The position numbers and the translations under genes are program-made. From Acidobacteriota bacterium (GTDB lineage: Bacteria; Acidobacteriota; Blastocatellia; Pyrinomonadales; Pyrinomonadaceae), in contig QQUY01000001.1 of the NCBI GenBank assembly GCA_003385635.1, positions 2,581,001-2,645,000 on the forward strand: a stretch of DNA of 64,000 bases. Direction: 5' to 3'. Below, piece by piece: positions 18,905-26,729 of the stretch. The notes below the pieces were generated by a model. The model did no database searches and was not told the origin of the DNA. It was given only the letters and a program-made list of their open reading frames with translations. Position 1 is the stretch's first letter; every line of letters begins with the position of its first letter.

Positions 18905-20743
18905 TCACTCCTTGTTAGCGAGCAGCCTTTGCTTTTCAAAGTGGTCGAACACGTTGTTCGCTGCGCTCTTGCCGAGGATCGGGCGAAGTTCGTCGACCGA
19001 GAGCTTAGCGATCCGCTCGATCGACCCGAACGTCCTGAGTAGCATCTTTTTCCGCACCTCGCCTATCCCGGCGATTGCCGTCAATTCTGACGTGAAATCG
19101 CGCATCTCACGACGCTTTCTGTGGTATCTGACCGCTGTTTTGTGGGTCTCGTCCCGGATCTCCTGCACGAGCCTGAAGACGGGCGGGCCGTTCTCGAACT
19201 TGATCGGCCTGTCTTCTCTTCCCTTAACAAGAAGATGCCTGATCTGATTGTGCTTCCGGGGAGGCTTTACAAGGCCGACGAGCGGAACCGCATCCAGGTC
19301 CAGTTCGCTCATCGCTTTTGCGGCCGCCGACAATTGCCCTTTTCCGCCGTCGATGAAGACGAGCTGAGGGATCTCGCCGCCCTCTTCCAGGATCCTCCGG
19401 TATCGTCGAAACACCGCCTCCTGCATCGATGCGTAATCATCGGAGCCTTCGACGGTCTTGATCTTGTATCTGCGAAAGTTCTTTCGGTCAGGCTTGCCGT
19501 TCTCATATGAGACGATGCCCGCGACGTTCTCCGAGCCGGAGATGTTCGATATGTCGAAACTCTCGATCCTTTCCGGGAAATACGGTAGTTCGAGCAGTTC
19601 CTGCAGTTCGGCCAGGACGATCTCCATATCGGGTTTAAGCACCCGGAACCTCTGCTCGAACGCGATCTTCGCATTAGTCTCAACCAGCGAGATCATCTCC
19701 GCTTTCATACCGCGCTTAGGGGTTTTTATGTAGACGCGCCGGCCCCGCCTTTCGGTAAGGATCTCTTCGAGAGTTTCGCGGTCCTCGAAGTCCGCAGGTA
19801 CGTGGATCTCGAGAGGTACGTAGTCGGTCGAGTAGTACTGGGTCAGAACGTCTCCCAGAAATTCCGACACGTCGAACTCACCTTCCGAAAGATCTTCCCA
19901 AAAGAACTCGCGCCGCCCGACGACTCGTCCCTCACGCATCGTGAACAGTTGCAAAGCGAGACGCTGCCGCTCCCTGTAGAAACCGAAGATATCAATATCG
20001 AGAGCGGCGAAAGCGACCATCTTCTGCGTCTCATCCAGCGCGAGAACGGTCTTTCTCAAGTCTCGAAACTTGGCCGCCAGCTCATACCTGTGATTCTCGG
20101 CAAAGTGCCACATCCGTTTCTCAAGCTGGTCCGCAAGCTCCTTGTTCTTTCCGTCAAGCAAAAGAAGCACATCGTCGACGGCCTGCTGGTATTCGTCCGG
20201 TTCGCATAGTCCTTTTACGCATGGACCGAGGCATCTCTTGAGGTGATATTCGAGACACGGACGGTCAAGGCTCCCGTCTATGTCTATCGTGCAGGTCCTG
20301 AGCTGAAACGTGCGGTTGATCAGATCGAGAGTTTTGTGAGCGAGAGAAGCGGGAAGAAATGGGCCGTAGTATCGCGCTCCGTCTTTCAGGATCCGGCGCG
20401 TAACGACCGCCTTCGGGAACGCTTCGTCTGTGATCTTCAGGTGCGGATAGGACTTGTCGTCTTTCAGGAAGACGTTGTAGCGGGGCTTGTGCTTCTTTAC
20501 GAGGTTAGACTCGAGGATCAGCGCCTCGGCTTCCGTGTCGACGACGATGAACTCGAAATCGGCTATGTTCGCGACAAGCCGACGTGTTTTCGGATCCATG
20601 TTCCTTGAAGACTGGAAATACGACCGCACACGGCTGCGCAGGCTCTTCGCCTTGCCGATATAGATGATCTTCCCTTCGTTGTTCTTGTGAAGATAAACGC
20701 CCGGATCGGTCGGAAGATTCCTGAGTTTCTTCTTCAGCGTCAC
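18905..20743 (-). CDS. uvrC: Excinuclease ABC subunit C
   Basis: Protein of 612 residues, normal for UvrC. The N-terminal GIY-YIG nuclease domain (about 12-95, PGVYLHKN, KIIYIGKAKSLRSRV) makes the 3' incision of nucleotide excision repair. A cysteine cluster (CTIDIDG, CLEYHLKRCLGPC) lies near 150-175, a UVR motif for UvrB near 205-240, the RNase-H-like 5' nuclease domain (about 380-535, FDISNISG, VFIDGGKGQL) follows, and a helix-hairpin-helix DNA-binding end covers about 555-610. The start is GTG; no better start exists close by. It is not next to uvrA or uvrB. Confidence 0.97.
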   Translation of the reverse strand: MTLKKKLRNLPTDPGVYLHKNNEGKIIYIGKAKSLRSRVRSYFQSSRNMDPKTRRLVANIADFEFIVVDTEAEALILESNLVKKHKPRYNVFLKDDKSYPHLKITDEAFPKAVVTRRILKDGARYYGPFLPASLAHKTLDLINRTFQLRTCTIDIDGSLDRPCLEYHLKRCLGPCVKGLCEPDEYQQAVDDVLLLLDGKNKELADQLEKRMWHFAENHRYELAAKFRDLRKTVLALDETQKMVAFAALDIDIFGFYRERQRLALQLFTMREGRVVGRREFFWEDLSEGEFDVSEFLGDVLTQYYSTDYVPLEIHVPADFEDRETLEEILTERRGRRVYIKTPKRGMKAEMISLVETNAKIAFEQRFRVLKPDMEIVLAELQELLELPYFPERIESFDISNISGSENVAGIVSYENGKPDRKNFRRYKIKTVEGSDDYASMQEAVFRRYRRILEEGGEIPQLVFIDGGKGQLSAAAKAMSELDLDAVPLVGLVKPPRKHNQIRHLLVKGREDRPIKFENGPPVFRLVQEIRDETHKTAVRYHRKRREMRDFTSELTAIAGIGEVRKKMLLRTFGSIERIAKLSVDELRPILGKSAANNVFDHFEKQRLLANKE

Positions 20744-20816
20744 AGGGAAATTTTAACCCTTGCCGCCAGGAATCAGAAAACTACAAGCCGGAGCACGGGC
20801 GAAGAAGTTGACAAGG

Positions 20817-20884
20817 AGACTGAAGTCAGGAGTCAGAAGTCAGAATTCAGAAGTCAGAAGTCAGGAGTCAGAAGCCAGGAGGCA
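20817..20884 (+). repeat. 7-bp array, purine strand (GTCAGRA)
   Basis: About nine heptamers of the GTCAGGA/GTCAGAA type follow the uvrC start region. On the other strand they read CTGACTC/CTGACTT. They lead directly into the first unit of the 146-bp tandem repeat. Confidence 0.8.
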
Positions 20885-21149
20885 GGATCGGGCGGAAACG
20901 CGACCGTCAGGGAGCGTGCCTGAGGCAAAAGCCGAAACCCGCTCACTAGGAAGTCGAAAGACTCACCGACATAGATCGCTAGCGACGGGCATGACAAGGA
21001 GAAAGGAGTCAGGAGTCAGAAGTCAGGTCAGGATCGGGCGGAAACGCGACCGTCAGGGAGCGTGCCTGAGGCAAACGCCGAAACCCGCTCACTAGGAAGT
21101 CGAAAGACTCATCGTCATAGTTCTTTAGCGACGGGCATTACAAGGAGAC
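20885..21149 (+). repeat. 146-bp direct tandem repeat, two copies
   Basis: GGATCGGGCGGAAACG starts at 20885 and again at 21031. About 118 bases of each unit are nearly identical (GCGTGCCTGAGGCAAA, CGAAACCCGCTCACTAGG, GTCGAAAGACTCA, GCGACGGGCAT). The unit ends in GTCAGGA heptamers. It lies in the 709-base gap between uvrC and the Sua5 gene, where no gene is visible. Confidence 0.85.
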
Positions 21150-21170
21150 AGGAGTCGGGTGTCAGAAGCG

Positions 21171-21290
21171 TAACAGGATGGTCAGGATGAAAAGGACTGC
21201 AGAACCGGAATGCCAACATATCGGAATTCAGTCCGATGTAAGTCTTGGCAAACTCCATCCTAATGATCCTGCCAGTCCTGTTTCTGCCTT
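21171..21290 (+). repeat. Inverted repeat of AACAGGATGG-type words
   Basis: Left arm AACAGGATGGTCAGGATG near 21174 and right arm CATCCTAATGATCCTG...CCTGTTT near 21255-21290 are imperfect inverse repeats. Similar degenerate 9-bp CAGGAT words occur near 6893, 12900, 14575 and 25236. Confidence 0.55.
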
Positions 21291-21452
21291 TTATGGAATT
21301 GCGGCCACTGCCAATGGTAAAAAGAATAAATTGCGTGGCCGGATCCCAATCACCTGCTGGGGAATGATGATGACATCCTAGCTCCTAGGACCCGGCGATT
21401 GGTTAAGCCGGTGAAAAGAATTGGTAAAGAATGTAAAATCTCCCCTCACTTT

Positions 21453-22427
21453 ATGAAGACGGTCGTCACAGAATCACCCGCAGAAGCGTCGCGTTTTATC
21501 CGCGACGGCGGGATCGTCGCGTTCCCTACCGAGACCGTATACGGGCTCGGAGCGGACGTCTTTAATGAATTCTCAATCGCGAAAGTCTTTGCAGCAAAAG
21601 AAAGACCGGCTGACAATCCGCTTATCGCACACGTGGCGAGAGTCTCCCAGATCGAACGGCTTGCGGGCGAGGTGCCGTTGGCTGCGCTTAAGCTCATCGA
21701 ACGATTTTTTCCAGGGCCCCTTACTCTTGTGTTGCCGAAAGCGGATGAAGTTCCGCCGATCGCGACAGCGGGCTTGGAAACTATCGGCGTCCGGATGCCC
21801 GGTGATCCGCTCACTCGAGAATTTTTAAGCGCTTGCAGCTCACCTGTAGTTGCGCCGTCAGCGAACATATCCGGCAAACCGTCGCCCACTACCTGGCAGG
21901 CGGTTCTGGAGGATTTAGACGGACGCATTGACTGCGTCCTGAAAGGAGAGCCTTCACAGCACGGACTCGAATCGACCGTAGTCGATTGCACTTCGGATAC
22001 TCCAATCGTGCTTCGCCCCGGAGCTATCACCCTTGAACAGCTTCGCGAGATCATCACTGAGACAGCTCCTTACTCGGGAGATGAATCCGGCGAAGCAAGA
22101 AGTCCGGGGATGAAGCATAAGCACTACTCGCCGCGCGCAAACGTGGCATTGGGCGAGATCGACGAAGCGGGAAAGGTTTCACTACTGCAAGCTCAAGCTT
22201 TCAGCGACGACCCTTCAGAATGCGCTTTCATAGGAATTCACTCGCCAACGGAAGAATTCGCACTCGAGAAGATCGTTGGTACGCTTGAAGAATATGCACG
22301 CGAGCTGTTCGAGTTCTTTCGGCAGTGCGACCGAGTGGGAATCGCAACGGTCATCTGCGAATCCGTTGAGGAAAAGGGCATAGGCGTCGCCGTTATGGAC
22401 CGCATACGGCGAGCTGCGCGGCGTTGA
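21453..22427 (+). CDS. sua5: L-threonylcarbamoyladenylate synthase, Sua5 type
   Basis: Enzyme of 324 residues that makes threonylcarbamoyl-AMP from Thr, bicarbonate and ATP for the t6A37 modification of ANN-decoding tRNAs. The N-terminal YrdC/TsaC domain (about 1-205) shows PTETVYGLG, KERPADNPL and the substrate-binding VAPSANISGKPSPT. The C-terminal Sua5 domain (about 215-324) follows SPGMKHKHYSPRA. The extra domain makes it the long Sua5 form rather than TsaC alone. ATG at 21453 is chosen because family members begin just before this Thr/Glu-rich segment; an in-frame TTG 18 codons upstream is less likely. Confidence 0.94.
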   Translation: MKTVVTESPAEASRFIRDGGIVAFPTETVYGLGADVFNEFSIAKVFAAKERPADNPLIAHVARVSQIERLAGEVPLAALKLIERFFPGPLTLVLPKADEVPPIATAGLETIGVRMPGDPLTREFLSACSSPVVAPSANISGKPSPTTWQAVLEDLDGRIDCVLKGEPSQHGLESTVVDCTSDTPIVLRPGAITLEQLREIITETAPYSGDESGEARSPGMKHKHYSPRANVALGEIDEAGKVSLLQAQAFSDDPSECAFIGIHSPTEEFALEKIVGTLEEYARELFEFFRQCDRVGIATVICESVEEKGIGVAVMDRIRRAARR

Positions 22428-22513
22428 TCGCTGCTCTTCTTTAGATTGCTCGCGCCATCGATTAGAATCTCGGGTTACAGTCGTCATTCCTCATACTTCG
22501 GCTGCCGCTTGCG

Positions 22514-25168
22514 ATGTATATCACCTCGATCGAACTCGAAAACATCAAGTCCCACACTTCCTCGAAATTTGAATTCAGGAAAGGCACGACCGCGATTATC
22601 GGTGATAACGGCGCCGGAAAAACGACATTGATCGAAGCTATCGCCTGGGCGATGTTCGATCTGCTCGATTACACGAAGGACGCCTTTCTACGGAGGGGCG
22701 CAATGCGCGGATTCGTGCGGGTTACCTTTGAGAGTGCCGAGGATGAAAGGACCTATGTCGTCCATCGCGACACAGCGACGGGCTATTACGTTCACGATCC
22801 GGCGATTAACACCCGCGTCGCAGATAAGAAGGAAGAAGTCCAGAGGTTCCTCCGCAAGCATATGAAAGTGGACCCCGGGACCGATCTCGAAACGCTGTTT
22901 CGTTCGGCGATCGGCGTGCCTCAGGGAACTTTCACCTCGGTCTTTCTCGAGACCCCGACCGGACGAAAACGCGTTTTCGACCGGCTGCTCAAGGTCGATG
23001 AATACCGAACAAGCTCGGACCGCCTGATCGATACCGTCAATTACATCAAGGGCCTGGTCTCAGAGAATGACAATTCGATGTCTTTCGCGCGCGGCAAGCT
23101 CGAGGGTTACGACAAGACGAAGATGTCCTTCGCCGAAGCAAAGAAGAACGAGGAGGAGATCATGTCCGAGCTCAAAACCAGCCGTGAACGATCCTCCAAA
23201 CTCCAGAAAGAGGTTGAGCAGTATGAGGAGAAAGAAAAGGAAATACTGCAACTGAAAACCCGGTCCGGAGAACTGAACTCTTCGCTCGCGGAAAGGAAGG
23301 TGGAGATCGGCGCCAAAACCGCGGAAGTGAGAGCATCCGAGTCTGCCTTGGAAAAGCTGCAGGGTGCGACAAAGGACCATTCGAAGCATTTGAAAGCGCT
23401 GGGAATGATCAAGGAACTCGAGCGCGAACGTGTCGAGCGGGAGAAATTGACCAGTGAAATCTCGGACATCGACCGCGCTGTCAACAAGGTCAGATCTGAG
23501 CGCGAGAAGAACGCTGTTGAACTGGAACGGATCGCAAAGTCCAGAAAGAAGATCGGCGAGCTTGAGCCAAGGATCGAAGAACAGAAAAAACTCGAAAAAC
23601 AGAGGGAGGAGCTTCGCAACAAGATCGCAAAAGCCGAATCTGCGGCTCAGAGCTTGATTGAGACCCGGAAAGAGATCGACGAGCTTAGGACCCGGTACAG
23701 AAAGGTCTCGGACGAGACCAGGTCAGCTGAAGAAGCGAGGGCGGGTGCAGATGCCCTTCCCGCACTCCTGAAAGAAGATGACGAACTGAGGGCAAAGATA
23801 GCCGACCTGAATGGAAAGCTCGAGAATGACAGGAGGTTCCGGAAGGAGATCGAGAACGGCCTATGTCCGGTTCTATCGGAGAAGTGTCTTAACCTCAAAG
23901 AAGGAGAGTCGCTCGAAGGTTTCCTTAGCGGTCAGTTTGAGAAGATCGGACAGAAGATCTCTGAAGCTGAGAACCGTCGAAAGACCGTCACCGCCGAGAT
24001 CGTTAAAGCGCGGAAGGCCGAATCGGCCGCTGCGGGACTAGGAACACTGCAGAAACGCCTTGATGAGATCAGCCGTTCCGGCAAGGATCTGGCAAAGAAG
24101 AAAGACGATCTGGAAAAGCTTTCTAGCCAAAGTGACTCGCTGAAAAAGGAACTCTTGGGGACCGACAGCCGGCTTGAAAAGCTCGACAATCCTGAAGGAA
24201 CCGTGAAACTGCTGAGCGCAGAACTCGGAAAGGAGATCGCGGTTCGGGAGATGGTTACAAAGATAGAGAGCAACCTGGAGCGGCTCGAAAGTGACAAACG
24301 CCTGAAAACGGAACAGTTAGAGAATTATAAGGACCTCGATTTCAACTGGAAGAAATACACCGCCTCAAGGGATGAGACTATCGAGGCGCATCGGACCTTT
24401 ATCGCGAATGAGGAACAGGCTGGCCTGCTTGAAAAACGCAAAAAAGCTCTCGCCGCAGTAGAGAGATCCGCAACCGAGCTCGCGGTCGAACTTGAAAGGG
24501 TGGAAAAGAAGAGCGCAGCGCTGGAGAAGGGGTTTGATCGCGAGAAGTTCGCACGGGATAAGGCCGAGCTGCAGGAGCTCGTCAAGAAGGTAGCGGCTTT
24601 GGATGCGCGGATCGAAGGAACCTCGGCGGAGCGGGAAAAGCTTCAGGCGCATTTGGTCGAGCTGGAAGAGTGCAGGACAAATCTCAAGGAACTCGAGAAC
24701 GAGAAGAAGCGGCTCGACAGGCTGGCGTCAACAACAGCTTTCATTCGCAAGACGTTGAAAGAAGCAGCACCGAGGGTCGCGCAAAACTACGTCTATCACG
24801 TTACGGTAGAGGCAAACCAGCTTTTCCGCGAGATCACTGGAAATGCCGACCAGACCTTGAAATGGGATGACGATTACGGCGTCTCACTTGAGGAAGGCGG
24901 CTTCGACCGTCCTTTCCAGAACCTTTCGGGCGGAGAGCAGATGGCAGCGGCGCTGGCTATCAGGCTGGCGCTGTTGAGACAGTTGTCCGACATAAGCCTG
25001 GCCTTTTTTGATGAACCGACGACGAACCTGGACCTTGAACGGCGCGAACGATTAGCTGAGCAAATAAGCCATATCACTGAAAGCCGTTCGTTCGATCAGC
25101 TTTTTGTCATTTCTCACGACGACACGTTCGAAGCGTTTGTGGATAATGTAATAACTGTCGAACCGTAG
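22514..25168 (+). CDS. Rad50/SbcC-like SMC-family ATPase
   Basis: Protein of 884 residues with the Rad50/SbcC layout. An N-terminal ATPase half has Walker A GDNGAGKTT (about 30-38). Two long coiled coils surround a hook with Cys451 and Cys458 (CPVLSEKC), where the classical zinc hook is CXXC. The C-terminal half has the signature LSGGEQ (about 803) and Walker B LAFFDEPTTNLD (about 830). Such ATPases tether or process DNA ends with an Mre11/SbcD nuclease, but no nuclease partner is in the window. RNase H follows 0.6 kb downstream. The start is the ATG at 22514; no ribosome site is evident. Confidence 0.88.
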   Translation: MYITSIELENIKSHTSSKFEFRKGTTAIIGDNGAGKTTLIEAIAWAMFDLLDYTKDAFLRRGAMRGFVRVTFESAEDERTYVVHRDTATGYYVHDPAINTRVADKKEEVQRFLRKHMKVDPGTDLETLFRSAIGVPQGTFTSVFLETPTGRKRVFDRLLKVDEYRTSSDRLIDTVNYIKGLVSENDNSMSFARGKLEGYDKTKMSFAEAKKNEEEIMSELKTSRERSSKLQKEVEQYEEKEKEILQLKTRSGELNSSLAERKVEIGAKTAEVRASESALEKLQGATKDHSKHLKALGMIKELERERVEREKLTSEISDIDRAVNKVRSEREKNAVELERIAKSRKKIGELEPRIEEQKKLEKQREELRNKIAKAESAAQSLIETRKEIDELRTRYRKVSDETRSAEEARAGADALPALLKEDDELRAKIADLNGKLENDRRFRKEIENGLCPVLSEKCLNLKEGESLEGFLSGQFEKIGQKISEAENRRKTVTAEIVKARKAESAAAGLGTLQKRLDEISRSGKDLAKKKDDLEKLSSQSDSLKKELLGTDSRLEKLDNPEGTVKLLSAELGKEIAVREMVTKIESNLERLESDKRLKTEQLENYKDLDFNWKKYTASRDETIEAHRTFIANEEQAGLLEKRKKALAAVERSATELAVELERVEKKSAALEKGFDREKFARDKAELQELVKKVAALDARIEGTSAEREKLQAHLVELEECRTNLKELENEKKRLDRLASTTAFIRKTLKEAAPRVAQNYVYHVTVEANQLFREITGNADQTLKWDDDYGVSLEEGGFDRPFQNLSGGEQMAAALAIRLALLRQLSDISLAFFDEPTTNLDLERRERLAEQISHITESRSFDQLFVISHDDTFEAFVDNVITVEP

Positions 25169-25198
25169 GAGAGGGGAATAGAAAGGGATTCAAAAATC

Positions 25199-25224
25199 AG
25201 TACCCGGAGCGGTAGCGACGGGCA
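25199..25224 (+). repeat. Dispersed motif ACCCGGAGC-GCGACGGGCA
   Basis: Another copy of the word family at 3868-3898, located 30 bases after the Rad50-like gene. It is followed near 25236 by GATGGACAGGAT words. Confidence 0.55.
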
Positions 25225-25346
25225 AGAAAAGATTTAGAACAAGATGGACAGGATAGATAGGATGAAAGGAGTGTTGCGAATCTCAGTTCGTTAACCCCAT
25301 TCGCCGAGCCAAAAAAGTTTTTACAGGGATTAAGGGGATGAAAGGG

Positions 25347-25616
25347 ATGGAAGCTTCTAAGAAATTTAGCAGCGGAGTTTTTGTCTGTTCGTTTCTTATC
25401 GCTTTTCTCTCATTCCTCGTAGTCACAGTTGCCGTTTTGGAGGTTGCGTCCCCGGGACAATTCGTCGGTCACGTGAACTACGGTTGGCCATTCGCATATT
25501 ACATAGGTACCGATTTCGGCGGTTATTACTACTTGCCAGGTCTGGTTGGTAACGTCTTTTTTGCGGTTGGCCTGTCATTCGTTCTTGGTCTCCTTTCCAG
25601 TTTCATTTGGAAGTAG
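25347..25616 (+). CDS. Small two-TM membrane protein
   Basis: Protein of 89 residues with hydrophobic segments at about 10-33 and 66-86. The loop between is rich in aromatic residues and Gly (YGWPFAYYIGTDFGGYYY). The ATG at 25347 is favoured because AAGGGG lies about nine bases upstream; the ATG at 25338 has that tract directly against it. Short and without recognised homologues, but the hydrophobicity pattern and start site support a real gene. Confidence 0.6.
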   Translation: MEASKKFSSGVFVCSFLIAFLSFLVVTVAVLEVASPGQFVGHVNYGWPFAYYIGTDFGGYYYLPGLVGNVFFAVGLSFVLGLLSSFIWK

Positions 25617-25695
25617 AGATCGACATAGAGGATTTGACTGCGAGTTGTGAGTGTTTCGGTTCAGATTTGTAATTTGGAATCTGGAATTTCTTCTC

Positions 25696-25742
25696 TGACC
25701 ATTGATCGCTGATCGCTGATACCTGATACCTGAAACCCGACA
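25696..25742 (+). repeat. 7-bp array (GATCGCT / GATACCT) before RNase H
   Basis: Units GATCGCT, GATCGCT, GATACCT, GATACCT and GAAACCC run to within a few bases of the RNase H ATG at 25744, leaving no Shine-Dalgarno sequence. Confidence 0.8.
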
Positions 25743-25743
25743 T

Positions 25744-26208
25744 ATGAAGAAGGTCACCATCGTCTGCGACGGTTCGTCGCTTGGAAACGGCAAGAAGGTC
25801 CAGAGGGCTGCTGCGTGTGCGCTCTTGGGATTCAAAGGCTATTGGAAGGGCGTCTGCAAATACCTGGGCAGCGCCACGAACCAGCAGTCAGAGATCGCCG
25901 CCGCTGAGATCGGGCTCAAGAACCTCAAGGAACCCTGCGAGGTCCATCTTTTGAGTGATTCGCGCTACGTCGTTCAGACAATGCTCGGAAACTTTAAGAA
26001 GAAGACGAATCACGAATGGTGGTCGAGGCTGGACAAGGCTGCAGCGCCGCACGACATAACCTGGGAGTGGACAAAAGGACACGCCGGGCACGAGATACAG
26101 GAGGTCGCCGACGACCTCGCGAGAAAGACGGCGGAGCTTGGATATGTGGACGAGGCACTGATCGACGAAATGGTGGCAGATCTCGGGACGGTTGAAGTAG
26201 AGAGTTAA
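25744..26208 (+). CDS. rnhA: Ribonuclease H
   Basis: Protein of 154 residues, the size of a type 1 RNase HI. It removes RNA from RNA:DNA hybrids. Catalytic acids are visible: Asp9 (VCDGSS), Glu50 (QQSEIAAAE), Asp72 (LSDSRYV) and Asp123/124 (EVADDLA). WTKGHAGH (109-116) carries the usual His loop. The N-terminus is somewhat divergent (CDGSSLGNG instead of TDGACSGNPG). The start codon abuts a heptamer array, and the TAA stop lies in an AAAGTAA/AAGGTAA heptamer run on the other side. Confidence 0.9.
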   Translation: MKKVTIVCDGSSLGNGKKVQRAAACALLGFKGYWKGVCKYLGSATNQQSEIAAAEIGLKNLKEPCEVHLLSDSRYVVQTMLGNFKKKTNHEWWSRLDKAAAPHDITWEWTKGHAGHEIQEVADDLARKTAELGYVDEALIDEMVADLGTVEVES

Positions 26209-26233
26209 AAGTAAAAGGTAAGAAGTAAAACGG
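26206..26233 (+). repeat. 7-bp array containing the RNase H stop
   Basis: Units TAAAAGT, AAAAGGT, AAGAAGT (period seven). The gene's TAA is the first triplet of the array. Confidence 0.65.
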
Positions 26234-26291
26234 GATTGTCTCGCGGGCGGCAAAATATCATGAGAGTTTCCAGATGCTGGAACCGGGAAGA

Positions 26292-26700
26292 CCTCTCGCA
26301 AAGACGCGAAGGCGCCAAGGTTCGCAAAGAAGAGACTTTTCTCGATCGGGCCGGTAGTCGCCAGAGTATGGTCAACGGATTTACGCAAACTCTAGTTGGA
26401 TCCTTTGCGGCACTTTGCGGCGTTGCGCCTTTGCGTGAGGCTCCTAGTTTGGGATGTCCACAATTGAGAAAATGAAAAGTCCTCTCGCAAAGACGCGGAG
26501 GCGCCAAGGTTCGCAAAGAAGAGACTTTTCTCGATCGGGCCGGTAGTCGCCAGAGTATGGTCAACCGATGCTCGCAGACTCTAGTTGGATCCTTTGCGGC
26601 ACTTTGCGGCGTTGCGCCTTGGCGTGAGGCTTCTACTTTGAGATGTTCACAGTTGAGAAAATGAAAAGACCTCTCGCAAAGACGCGAAGGCGCCAAGTTT
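26292..26700 (+). repeat. 189-bp tandem repeat with internal inverted repeat
   Basis: CCTCTCGCAAAGACGCG occurs at 26292, 26481 and 26670, exactly 189 bases apart; the third copy is cut after about 28 bases by the next gene's leader. Each unit starts with CGCAAAGACGCG-AAGGCGCCAAGG and ends with its inverse, CCTTTGCGGCACTTTGCGGCG-TTGCGCC, so it can fold into one large hairpin. No gene is visible between 26209 and 26729. Confidence 0.85.
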
Positions 26701-26729
26701 CAAAAGAAGAGTTGGTTGAAGAATAGAAA

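Noticed and set aside
20687..21095. Frames through the GTCAGGA array and the 146-bp repeat
   Set aside because: Coding periodicity comes from the repeat; no start with ribosome site and no recognisable domain.
26209..26729. The 189-bp units as a small RNA or protein gene
   Set aside because: No coding signal, and inverted ends with tandem copies fit a palindromic element better; RNA function cannot be excluded but nothing supports it.
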